A DNA stretch of 36,174 bases from Flavobacterium shii (lineage in GTDB: Bacteria > Bacteroidota > Bacteroidia > Flavobacteriales > Flavobacteriaceae). Each line of letters begins with the position of its first letter. Positions within the stretch are counted from its first letter, which is position 1. Below, piece after piece: positions 24,792 through 32,422 of this stretch. The notes under the pieces are model-generated. The model was not told the origin of the DNA. It searched no databases and worked only from the letters and a program-made list of their open reading frames with translations. The position numbers and the translations under genes were made by a program. Where the stretch lies: positions 1 through 36,174 of the forward strand of contig NZ_JAOZEW010000035.1 in the NCBI RefSeq assembly GCF_025847235.1. The letters are read 5' to 3'.

Positions 24792-25034
24792 TTATATTTT
24801 TTTGTATCTATTTATAATTGCAAGTATGAGTAGTACGATTAGAAAAATTAAGATAGCTGGAATGCAAAGGAATCTCCAATCCAGCTCAATATATCCTGAT
24901 ATAGCGCCTAAAATTACTATACCAAAAAACAATAAGAAACAAAGGTGAATTGTTTTAAATATAATTTTGTTTTTGGGAGAGATACTTCTTGTCAGGCACT
25001 TTTTTGACAGAAGTATAAAATAATTGTTCTTCAT
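24792..25034 (-). CDS. 80-residue two-helix membrane protein
   Basis: An 80-residue protein with two hydrophobic helices (about 27-46 and 53-73, CFLLFFGIVILGAISGYIEL and IPAILIFLIVLLILAIIN) and basic ends. No family is recognised. It has its own operator-promoter module 2 directly upstream, the same arrangement as the secreted peptide, and lies just downstream of the response regulator gene. Confidence 0.65.
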   Translation of the reverse strand: MKNNYFILLSKKCLTRSISPKNKIIFKTIHLCFLLFFGIVILGAISGYIELDWRFLCIPAILIFLIVLLILAIINRYKKI

Positions 25035-25053
25035 AAAATAAGTTTTGGAATGC

Positions 25054-25098
25054 CAAACTTATAAATATGCAATAGCGTATCCTTACGGAAATCCGTAA
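25054..25098 (-). promoter_or_regulatory. Operator-promoter module 2 (perfect palindrome plus -7)
   Basis: TTACGGAAATCCGTAA (25083-25098) is a perfect palindrome with six-base arms and a four-base spacer. The -7 element TAAGTTTG (25054-25061, minus strand) lies 33 bases away, centre to centre, and 20 bases before the ATG at 25034. The -7 octamer is identical to that of module 1. Confidence 0.7.
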
Positions 25099-25125
25099 AG
25101 TGAGTAGATGAGAAAAAATAAATTT

Positions 25126-25794
25126 TTATATTAAGCCTAAATCCTTTGCAATTGCCACAAGATGCGTTGGATTATTGGCTTTAAAGTAGACTTTAAGTTT
25201 GTTAATGCGTTTTTCGATAGTACTTTTACTATTAGGAGTAATGCCAACTTCTTTAAATTTAGCTTCCATATTATCCTGAGAGACACCTATTGAGAGATAT
25301 TTTATAAGTTGAATATCATAATTATCTATTTCATTAGTCGTTTTATCCTGAAGAATGTAGTTTAATTCTTGAGGAAGATATTTTTTATCAGAATTAAAAG
25401 CATTCAGAATTGCTTTTTTTAATTCCGGGATACTATTACGTCCTTTCATGACAAAGCCATTTACATCATATTTATCAAATAGAGACTTTATGCGGTAGGC
25501 TTTATCTTCAATAGAAAATGCGATTATCTTAATTTCAGGAAATAATAGCTTTACAGCTGCAATAAGTTCTTCACCCGAATTTAGATTAGTTTCTCTATGA
25601 TCAGGTTTAAAAGATAAATCTGTTATTAATAACTGATAAGGTAGATTATCAAGGAGCCCTTTTTTTATTTTAAGCAAAGCATCATCACAATATTTGGCAT
25701 ATTCTATTTCGGGAACATTTAGTTCTTCAAGAACTTGAACAACAGCAATATCATTAAAATCTATATCTTCGGCTATTAAAACTTTTGTAAACAT
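25126..25794 (-). CDS. Response regulator with divergent LuxR-like HTH
   Basis: A 222-residue regulator. The receiver has KVLIAEDIDFND (acidic pocket Glu9/Asp10), LLITDLSFKPD (phosphoacceptor Asp59), FSIED and VMKGRN (conserved Lys). The C-terminal domain (about 158-220) has LIKYLSIGVSQDNMEAKFKE, then SKSTIEKRINKLKVYF, a LuxR-like helix-turn-helix of the type found in Bacteroidota. It follows the TPR kinase by nine bases, so the two form a pair. It is the best candidate for the protein that binds the TTACGG palindromes around this locus, one of which lies 28 bases past its stop codon. Confidence 0.87.
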   Translation of the reverse strand: MFTKVLIAEDIDFNDIAVVQVLEELNVPEIEYAKYCDDALLKIKKGLLDNLPYQLLITDLSFKPDHRETNLNSGEELIAAVKLLFPEIKIIAFSIEDKAYRIKSLFDKYDVNGFVMKGRNSIPELKKAILNAFNSDKKYLPQELNYILQDKTTNEIDNYDIQLIKYLSIGVSQDNMEAKFKEVGITPNSKSTIEKRINKLKVYFKANNPTHLVAIAKDLGLI

Positions 25795-25803
25795 ATGCGT
25801 ATA

Positions 25804-27519
25804 TTATTTTGGAAATGAAATTTTTGCTTTTAGCCCTTTGTTAGGCTCAGATTCAAAAGTAAGAGTTCCTTTTATGCTTTGGATACGGTTTTCCGCATTT
25901 TTAAGACCATTTCTTAAATTTATTTTTTCACTAAAACCAATACCATTATCAGAATAACTTATTTTTATTTGTTTATCATTTTCTTCAAAACCAATAATAA
26001 CAAATGTACATTGGCTATGTTTTTTCATATTGACAAGTAATTCTTGTAAGACTCTGTAAATTGCAATTTTCTTTTCAGCTTCAATTTTCGACCAATTAAT
26101 ATCGTTATTGTCTTTAATAATTACGTTTATCTCATTACTATTATAGCTAGATAACATTTCCTTTAATTCACTTTCAAAATTTTCTCCTGTATCTATAGTA
26201 CTGTTTTGTCTGGAGATATTGCGAGTTCCAGAATAAATAGTGTCCAAATTTGAAAGAAGAATTTCTTTGTTTTCAGGGGATGATAAGTCTTTTGTTTCTG
26301 CTAAAACTATTGTGTGGTATACATCATTGGCAAGTTCATCATGTAATTTTTTCGAAAGCCGTGTTTCAGATTCGTAGATTGCAGCCGTTTTTTCTCGTCT
26401 TCCTTTTGTTGTTAAGTAGTAATAAAGGAATAAAAGAAAACCTAATATTAGCCCAATTACAATGACTAAGATAAGACTTCGGTTTTTTTCCCGTTCCAAT
26501 TGTAAATCATTTTCAGCTTTTTGAGCTTTGAGTTTCAGGTTTTCTTCCCGGTCCTTTTTAGAATCGTATTTTATCTTTGCAAATTGATTCTTTGCCTTTT
26601 GTCTTGTTTTTGTGATGCTGTCATTTATTTTTAAGAAGAGAACGGTTTTGTCCTTTAATTCATTCCCATTTGAATTTTTAATTAATAATTTTAATGATAT
26701 CAGGCGATCATCTACATTATTTACTTCGGTAGCTTTTTGGTATGCCAAGTTTGCATATCGATTGGCAAGAGTATTATTATAATTAGTGTAGTATTCTGAA
26801 AGGTGATTATAACTTGTTGTCATCCCAAAATAATTTTTTTCTTTTTCTCTTATTTTTAGAGAATAATCTAAATATTTTACAGCTTGCGGATTTTTCAACT
26901 TGTAATAGCAATAACCTAAGTTATCATTAATTCGGGCATTGTTTTCTGGATTTGTTTTAACTTCTTTTTTTTGAATTAATAGTAGAAGAATTTTAAGAGC
27001 TTCTTTGAAGTTGTGCTTATCCATGTAAATCACTGCAATATTGTTTTTAAGGATTACTTTTTGTAATTCATCATTTGTTTGTTTATATGCTAGATTGTAA
27101 TAATATATGGCATTGTCGTAATCTGTAAGGTTTTGATAATTGATTGCCAATATATTATAAATAGCACATTTGTAGTAGGATTTGGTAGAATTATTGAAGA
27201 ATGAAATGGCTTCGGTTGCATTAGTTTCACTACCAGTATAATCACTTTGGATTTGCTGAGTAGATGCCATTTTTAATAAAGAATAAATTATTTTTTCATT
27301 CTCATTCGTATTACATATTAACTTGGATTTATTATAATAATAAAAAGCACTATCATATACATGGTCATTGAAATGTTTATCCGCAATATCTAATAGAGCA
27401 TTGTAATTTCTATCGTTAGATTCGTTTACTTGTACAATTATTTTTTGTTTTTTACAAGAGATTGATACTATTATTAGTATAAAAATAAAAATCGGGAAAT
27501 GGACCTTTAAAAGTTTCAT
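25804..27519 (-). CDS. TPR-containing sensor histidine kinase
   Basis: The frame opens at a GTG at 27558, but ATG at 27519 gives a sensible exported start (MKLLKVHFPIFIFILIIVSI, then SC, possibly a lipobox) and 571 residues, so I chose it. From that start, about 40-300 is periplasmic TPR-like helices (e.g. NILAINYQNLTDYDNAIYYY), about 325-347 a coiled coil and about 348-368 a membrane helix. His393 in SKKLHDELANDVYH is the phospho-site. The HATPase has N-box VLQELLVNMKKHSQ, G1 YSDNGIGF and G2 GLKNAENRI. The cognate regulator follows by nine bases; two small lipoprotein genes precede it. Confidence 0.9.
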   Translation of the reverse strand: MKLLKVHFPIFIFILIIVSISCKKQKIIVQVNESNDRNYNALLDIADKHFNDHVYDSAFYYYNKSKLICNTNENEKIIYSLLKMASTQQIQSDYTGSETNATEAISFFNNSTKSYYKCAIYNILAINYQNLTDYDNAIYYYNLAYKQTNDELQKVILKNNIAVIYMDKHNFKEALKILLLLIQKKEVKTNPENNARINDNLGYCYYKLKNPQAVKYLDYSLKIREKEKNYFGMTTSYNHLSEYYTNYNNTLANRYANLAYQKATEVNNVDDRLISLKLLIKNSNGNELKDKTVLFLKINDSITKTRQKAKNQFAKIKYDSKKDREENLKLKAQKAENDLQLEREKNRSLILVIVIGLILGFLLFLYYYLTTKGRREKTAAIYESETRLSKKLHDELANDVYHTIVLAETKDLSSPENKEILLSNLDTIYSGTRNISRQNSTIDTGENFESELKEMLSSYNSNEINVIIKDNNDINWSKIEAEKKIAIYRVLQELLVNMKKHSQCTFVIIGFEENDKQIKISYSDNGIGFSEKINLRNGLKNAENRIQSIKGTLTFESEPNKGLKAKISFPK

Positions 27520-27574
27520 TTCCCGAAAATACTGAAAATTAATTAAATAATTCCCCACTTATTTAAAACTTTGA

Positions 27575-27742
27575 TTATGGCTTTGGAGGGGGAATTGGAG
27601 TTTGTCCGTTTTGTCCATCACCTGGAGTGCTTGCAGAAACATTTAATTTATTACTATTCTGAGTAGGATCATCATCGTTACTACATGAGACAAAAGTTAA
27701 GCCTATTAAAGCTAAACATACAATTGATAATTTTTTTTTCAT
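27575..27742 (-). CDS. Mini-lipoprotein 1 upstream of the TPR kinase
   Basis: 55 residues from ATG at 27742 to TAA at 27575. Signal peptide with lipobox LTFVSC (Cys20), then SNDDDP, the Asp-rich start typical of Bacteroidota lipoproteins. The mature part is only about 36 residues and ends in a Gly/Pro-rich tail (STPGDGQNGQTPIPPPKP). It is paralogous to the next gene upstream. The kinase start lies 55 bases further on, on the same strand. Confidence 0.75.
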   Translation of the reverse strand: MKKKLSIVCLALIGLTFVSCSNDDDPTQNSNKLNVSASTPGDGQNGQTPIPPPKP

Positions 27743-27792
27743 TTTCGATGGTTTAGGTTAAAGGCTAAATATATGAAATTAATTTAATAAAA

Positions 27793-27966
27793 TTATTTTG
27801 GTCTTGGTACAGGGATTTGCCCTGTTTGATCACCTCCAGAATCACCTGGGTATTCTGCAGATACTTTCATTTTTTCTTTTGTTTTTATTGTATCATCATC
27901 ATTAGTACAAGATACAAATGCCATACAGACTACTATAAAATACGATATTGCTATAATTTTTTTCAT
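27793..27966 (-). CDS. Mini-lipoprotein 2, paralogue of the 27575 gene
   Basis: 57 residues from ATG at 27966 to TAA at 27793. Lipobox AFVSC (Cys20) followed by TNDDDT, then KMKVSAEYPGDSGGDQTGQI and PVPRPK. It aligns end to end with its neighbour (K-x-x-VSA, PGD, Q-x-GQxPxPxPK), so the two arose by tandem duplication. It is probably the first gene of the lipoprotein-kinase-regulator unit. No TAnnTTTG promoter is clear. Confidence 0.75.
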   Translation of the reverse strand: MKKIIAISYFIVVCMAFVSCTNDDDTIKTKEKMKVSAEYPGDSGGDQTGQIPVPRPK

Positions 27967-28005
27967 TTTTTTGGAATTTAGAAATTAGACATAATTCATC
28001 CTGTC

Positions 28006-28056
28006 CGATTTTTGAAATCGAAATTTTGAACTGATTTTTCAAACCGCTTCTGGCGG
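28006..28056. other. Two small inverted repeats upstream of the mini-lipoprotein genes
   Basis: CGATTT-TTG-AAATCG (28006-28020) is a perfect palindrome with six-base arms, and CCGC-TTCTG-GCGG (28044-28056) is a second. Both lie within 90 bases upstream of the ATG at 27966 and may be operators or leader hairpins. They do not match the TTACGG box. Confidence 0.35.
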
Positions 28057-28136
28057 AATGTTCTTTGTTTTTTGAGGGAAGTAAAGCGTGTAGAAACAGT
28101 ATGATTTTTATTTATACTTCCTGGATAAACTCGGTC

Positions 28137-28181
28137 TTACGGTTTTACGCACTTTTTTAAAGAACTAGTTTTGTACATTTG
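28137..28181 (+). promoter_or_regulatory. Operator-promoter module 3 (TTACGG box plus -7), facing right
   Basis: TTACGGTTTTACGCA (28137-28151) is followed by TACATTTG (28174-28181), which fits TAnnTTTG. Centre-to-centre distance is again 33 bases. The promoter faces the 28321 gene, leaving a leader of about 130 bases. No matching -7 lies at this distance on the other side. Confidence 0.6.
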
Positions 28182-28320
28182 TTTTAACCTGCAGATTAAA
28201 CCGCTAACTAATTCTAAGGCAAAGAAATGGCAGTCTTGGCGGAGTATTGAGATGAAATTCCAGTAATGCTGATAATTCTGTTTATTGCTGCAAAATGTTT
28301 AACAATTCCGATAAATGCTT

Positions 28321-29220
28321 ATGAGTAAAATTACTTTTGAAGAATATAAAAAAGCTATAAAGACAAAATACCAAACTTTTAAATTGGAAGAACCTACAGG
28401 CATTTTGTTGAATCTTTCACCTGCACAATTGCGAAATTTATGTTTAATTACTTTTGATAAATCATTATCAGTAAATGATGAAAATACATTTAGAGTATTT
28501 CTAAACACGAAAGAAGGAGAGGATTTAAGGAGAGCAATTGAGAGATTTGAAATTGCAAAATTTCGACCTATTATTTCTTTCTTAACAGGAGAGAAAGAAT
28601 CAGATAATAGTGCAAGAATTGAATTAGCAGCAATTTTGGTAGATTTTGAGAAGAGACCATATAATAGGTTTTTAAGAGAAGAATTGGTTACAAATACTCC
28701 AAAATCTGGTTTGAGTGAAATTTTGGCTCCTATTAAAAAAGAGATTGAATCATCATTTATAGATAAAGATGTACAAATTAGATCTTTTGTTGGAGGGACA
28801 AACAAGTCAATTTCAATAAAAAACACCATTAAGAAACCTTACTTAATCTTATTGACATGCATTTTTATATTAAGTGGATCATTTGCAATTTGGAGTTTTA
28901 ATGAAGAAGAAAATTGTATGGTTTGGAATAAGGATCATTATGAAGAAGTACCTTGTGAAAATGTATCTAATACAATGACATTATTCAGTCCTGTAATTAT
29001 GAAGAAAGACGAAGGGTTAATCTCTAATTTTAAAAAAATTAAGGCTTGCGATACAACTAGTTTTTTTAAAATGGGAAAACCATGTATTTGGTACGGAAAG
29101 TCTTTTGATGGAAGTTATGATTGTTTTTCGGCTCCAGGCTTACATCCTGAAACAGGGAAAACGTTAAAACCAATTACACAATATATTATAGATAAGCACA
29201 TTTTAAAAAATAAAGAGTAG
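28321..29220 (+). CDS. Single-pass membrane protein of the TTACGG regulon
   Basis: The frame opens at ATG 28315, with a second ATG at 28321 giving MSKITFEEYKKAI (299 residues), the likelier start. The N-terminal region (about 1-150) is cytoplasmic and helical, with ERFEIAKFRPIISFLTGEKE and IELAAILVDFEKRPYNRF. A membrane helix follows (about 172-192, YLILLTCIFILSGSFAIWSF), then a C-terminal domain of about 100 residues with several cysteines (CMVWNKDHYEEVPC), probably on the outside. No known family is recognised. Its promoter is module 3, which ties it to the genes across the kinase operon. A terminator lies 38 bases downstream. Confidence 0.7.
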   Translation: MSKITFEEYKKAIKTKYQTFKLEEPTGILLNLSPAQLRNLCLITFDKSLSVNDENTFRVFLNTKEGEDLRRAIERFEIAKFRPIISFLTGEKESDNSARIELAAILVDFEKRPYNRFLREELVTNTPKSGLSEILAPIKKEIESSFIDKDVQIRSFVGGTNKSISIKNTIKKPYLILLTCIFILSGSFAIWSFNEEENCMVWNKDHYEEVPCENVSNTMTLFSPVIMKKDEGLISNFKKIKACDTTSFFKMGKPCIWYGKSFDGSYDCFSAPGLHPETGKTLKPITQYIIDKHILKNKE

Positions 29221-29258
29221 TTCGTATGAATTTGATTTTATAGGAATATCAGTTTAGT

Positions 29259-29286
29259 AAAAAACCAATCGTAAGATTGGTTTTTT
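29259..29286 (+). terminator. Rho-independent terminator of the 28321 gene
   Basis: AAAAAACCAATC (29259-29270), loop GTAA, GATTGGTTTTTT (29275-29286). The loop is GNRA-type. It is nearly the same element as the one at 32358-32385. Confidence 0.9.
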
Positions 29287-29686
29287 ATATAAGTAATTTA
29301 TGTTTTAGAGTGAAAGAGGTTAAATTACAGATTTGTTGTTATGTATTTGTAAAACAGGTATTTATACGTTGTTTGTGTTTGTTTTATTATTGTTACTTTA
29401 TTCTTGTTTTTAGATATAATAAATAGATTTAGAAAGACTATTGTGTAATTACTGTATAGTTTGTTACTGGTGTTGGTTAATCAATTAAGTTTTGACTTTT
29501 AGACACTCATTTATAAGGATGAAAAATTGAGTTATTGGGAGGTTGAGTTAAAAGGATACCACGATATAATGACTAGATATGTACCCTAGGCCCTTAAGAA
29601 ATTTCATTATCACAAATCGATGAGAGTGTGTTTATGATAGCACATACATAATTGCATTTTTATTTAATAATTTAAAACGATATTCA
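29287..29686 (+). other. Intergenic region upstream of the sulfatase
   Basis: 400 bases with no credible gene on either strand. It holds the third AGGTAT motif, AGGTATTTATACGT at 29356-29369, 318 bases before the sulfatase ATG. A near-match -7, TAGATTTA, is at 29424-29431. No full promoter can be assigned. Confidence 0.4.
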
Positions 29687-31219
29687 ATGGACTTAAAAAA
29701 AAAGCTAGAACAAATTGGTCAACAGCCAGACATGATTCTTATCATTACAGATGAGCAAAGAGCAACACAACATTTTCCGCCAGGTTGGGAAGAAAAAAAT
29801 CTTCCGACGCTCACATTTCTTAAAGAAAACGGATTTAGTTTCGATAGAGCATTTTGCAATACCTGTATGTGCTCGCCAAGTCGAGCTACACTATTTACAG
29901 GAATGTATCCTGCCAAGCATGGAGTTAGCCAGACATTAACAGAAGGCGGGCTTTTATCACCACAAGAACCAACACTAGATAACACCTTGCCAAACATTAT
30001 GAATGTACTTTGGGCAGATGGATATGATGTTCAGTACAGAGGGAAATGGCATATGAGTAAAGGAGTTGCGCCCAATGGTACAAAGACCAATTACGATGAT
30101 TTAACACCAGCCGATATTTCATTATTTGGTGCAATGGGTTGGGTTGCACCAGATGCGGGGGAAGATGTTAACCCACTTAATTTTGGAGGAGGTTATGCAA
30201 ATCATGATGCAAGATACACCACAGAGGCAATACAATATCTGAAGGAAGTAAAAGTAAGAAGAGCTGAAGGAGATTATAAGCCGTATTGTCTAATTCTTTC
30301 ACTTGTTAATCCACATGATGTTCTTGCTTATCCTAAAACAGCTGGTACTTCAGGCTATCACACAGATACTTGGTCTGGTAGAGAAATTGGACTTCCTGTT
30401 ACAGTAAATGAAAATTTACTTGAAAACAAAAAGCCAATGGCTCAAGAGCAAATTCTAATTAATATGGCTCTAAGCTTAGGTACTATAGCTACTCCAGAGG
30501 AAAAACTGAATTATATTAATTTTTATGGTTATTTATTAAGTCATGTTGACAAAGAAATAGGCTATCTAATCAAAGAATTATATAAAGAAGATGAGAATGG
30601 AAAAAAATTGGCAGATTCTGCAATTGTTACCTTAACATCAGATCATGGCGAGATGGGTTTAGCTCATGGAGGATTGCGTCAGAAAACCTTCGTGGCCTAC
30701 GAAGAGGCATTAAGAGTACCACTTGTAATCTCTAATCCTATTTTATTTAAAGATCAAGAAATAAAAAAATCTATGGCATTGGCAACTTTAGCCGATATTA
30801 TGCCAACATTCATAGAAATTGCCAATGTATCAAATCCGCCTACAGGACTTGCAGGAACAAGTTTACTACCCATTATAGAACATGGAACGCCAGTTCAGGA
30901 AAGCATTTTGTTTACTTATGATGATATAAAAGCAGGGTCAAATAGTAATTGGACAATTGTAAAAGCAGCTAATCGTATTCGTTGTATAAGAACAGAAAAA
31001 TGGAAATTCGATTATTACTTTGATGCCTCAAGTGCATACTTCAAACAATACGAACTATACGATTTAGTAAATGATCCGTTAGAAATTATCAATCTTGCAT
31101 ATGATCCAGGTTATAGTGAAATAAGAATGGAATTAGAAGAACAACTACATCAGCTCGAGGTAGACAAACTTTGGGTAAATGCCCCCACAGACGTATTCAA
31201 TACAGTAAAATTCAACTAA
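29687..31219 (+). CDS. Type I sulfatase without signal peptide
   Basis: A 510-residue formylglycine-dependent sulfatase. The activation motif is CSPSR (Cys62), the residue a maturase must convert to formylglycine. Other active-site parts: TDEQR (Asp22) as metal ligand, GKWH (Lys120, His122), VNPHD (His210) and SDHGEMGLAHGG (Asp319, His320). It belongs to the alkaline-phosphatase fold and would split sulfate esters; phosphonate or phosphoester hydrolysis by this fold is also possible. Unusually for this phylum there is no signal peptide (start MDLKKKLEQIGQQPDMILII), so it may act in the cytoplasm. A propeller-like protein follows after 61 bases. Confidence 0.88.
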   Translation: MDLKKKLEQIGQQPDMILIITDEQRATQHFPPGWEEKNLPTLTFLKENGFSFDRAFCNTCMCSPSRATLFTGMYPAKHGVSQTLTEGGLLSPQEPTLDNTLPNIMNVLWADGYDVQYRGKWHMSKGVAPNGTKTNYDDLTPADISLFGAMGWVAPDAGEDVNPLNFGGGYANHDARYTTEAIQYLKEVKVRRAEGDYKPYCLILSLVNPHDVLAYPKTAGTSGYHTDTWSGREIGLPVTVNENLLENKKPMAQEQILINMALSLGTIATPEEKLNYINFYGYLLSHVDKEIGYLIKELYKEDENGKKLADSAIVTLTSDHGEMGLAHGGLRQKTFVAYEEALRVPLVISNPILFKDQEIKKSMALATLADIMPTFIEIANVSNPPTGLAGTSLLPIIEHGTPVQESILFTYDDIKAGSNSNWTIVKAANRIRCIRTEKWKFDYYFDASSAYFKQYELYDLVNDPLEIINLAYDPGYSEIRMELEEQLHQLEVDKLWVNAPTDVFNTVKFN

Positions 31220-31280
31220 AGATAATTAACGACATAGTAATGTAAAAGGGAAACTAATTAATAATATAAAAACACACATT

Positions 31281-32315
31281 ATGTCGGAAAATTTAAAGCA
31301 AGTAGAAAATGCAGTTAGTTATATGGATTTTAATAATCCAAACGGACAAACAACTATACAAGGAATAAGAGGAGTTTCTGGATCTGAAAATGTTTATATA
31401 ACAGCAAGTTTGTTAGGGCAAAATAATATTGTTCAGGGGCTGATTTATGAAGGCAAGCTATTAGGTAATGGTAATGAAGGGAAATGGAATATTATAAATT
31501 TTCCAAGTACCACATCAGAGATAGTTACCAATACCTCTTGTTATGGACCAAATAACGGGACTAATGGGAACATACAAATTGTAGGATCTTATAAGATATC
31601 AACATCTAGCGGAGGATTCCCAAGCGGAAATCTTGGATTTTATTATGAAGGACCACTTGACGGTTCAGGAACATGGACACCAGTAACCCCAAATGGAGGA
31701 AATACAAATAATGTATTCGTTCATAGCGTTATGGGAGGAATTGCAGTTGGTAATTATGATGTAGAAAACGATAAAAATGGATATGCATTTCTATATGATA
31801 TAGCTACAAAAGAATATACAGGATTTAAATTGCCAGATTCATTAACTAATACATTATATGGTATTTGGCATAACGGAGGTAATAGCTATACGTTAACAGG
31901 AGGATATACCAGCCCTAAATTCGGTAAACTGAGCCAGGCATTCCTAGTGGATTATGATTCTAAAACAAAACAAATTAGTAATCTAAAATCATTTAGTTAT
32001 AAAAACGAAGCTGTTCTATCGATAATTACACATTTTGAAGGCATTACAACTTCTTCGGATAAAGGCTATAATTTGGCAGCCGATTGGATAACAATAAATG
32101 GAGAGGATAGTGGAGCATCATTTGTTTCCGTAAATCGAAATACCGATGGCACGTTTGGAGAAGCTAATTGGGTAGATATTGAATTTCCAAATTCAAGTAT
32201 TACAAGTGCTAATACAGTATACCAAAATAATATCTTAGGTATTTATGCAGTAAAGAATGATTCAGGTACAACAACAATTTCTTCATTCACAGCCAAAGTC
32301 GATAAAGATAAGTAG
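31281..32315 (+). CDS. Beta-propeller-like protein next to the sulfatase
   Basis: A 344-residue protein rich in Gly, Asn, Thr and aromatic residues. It is built from repeating blocks such as IQGIRGVSGSENVYITASLL, GNLGFYYEGPLDGSGTWTPV and GYAFLYDIATKEYTGFKL, alternating strands with G-x-W or Y-x-G turns. This suggests a beta-propeller of five to seven blades. No signal peptide, lipobox or sorting domain is seen. It probably shares an mRNA with the sulfatase and could bind the same substrate. Family not recognised. Confidence 0.65.
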   Translation: MSENLKQVENAVSYMDFNNPNGQTTIQGIRGVSGSENVYITASLLGQNNIVQGLIYEGKLLGNGNEGKWNIINFPSTTSEIVTNTSCYGPNNGTNGNIQIVGSYKISTSSGGFPSGNLGFYYEGPLDGSGTWTPVTPNGGNTNNVFVHSVMGGIAVGNYDVENDKNGYAFLYDIATKEYTGFKLPDSLTNTLYGIWHNGGNSYTLTGGYTSPKFGKLSQAFLVDYDSKTKQISNLKSFSYKNEAVLSIITHFEGITTSSDKGYNLAADWITINGEDSGASFVSVNRNTDGTFGEANWVDIEFPNSSITSANTVYQNNILGIYAVKNDSGTTTISSFTAKVDKDK

Positions 32316-32357
32316 ATACTAAGACTAAAGATATTTTTAAGTATGGTATTAAAAACA

Positions 32358-32385
32358 AAAAGCCCAATCGCAAGATTGGGCTTTT
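32358..32385. terminator. Bidirectional terminator between the propeller gene and rplT
   Basis: AAAAGCCCAATC (32358-32369), GNRA-type loop GCAA, GATTGGGCTTTT (32374-32385). It serves the sulfatase unit on the plus strand and the ribosomal-protein operon on the minus strand. Confidence 0.92.
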
Positions 32386-32422
32386 ATATAAGTAAGTAAT
32401 ATAAATTGAGTTTATAAAACGT

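Noticed and set aside
28299..28829. A 176-codon minus-strand frame opposite the 28321 gene
   Set aside because: The plus-strand protein has a clear membrane helix, a promoter and a terminator; the minus frame is its shadow.
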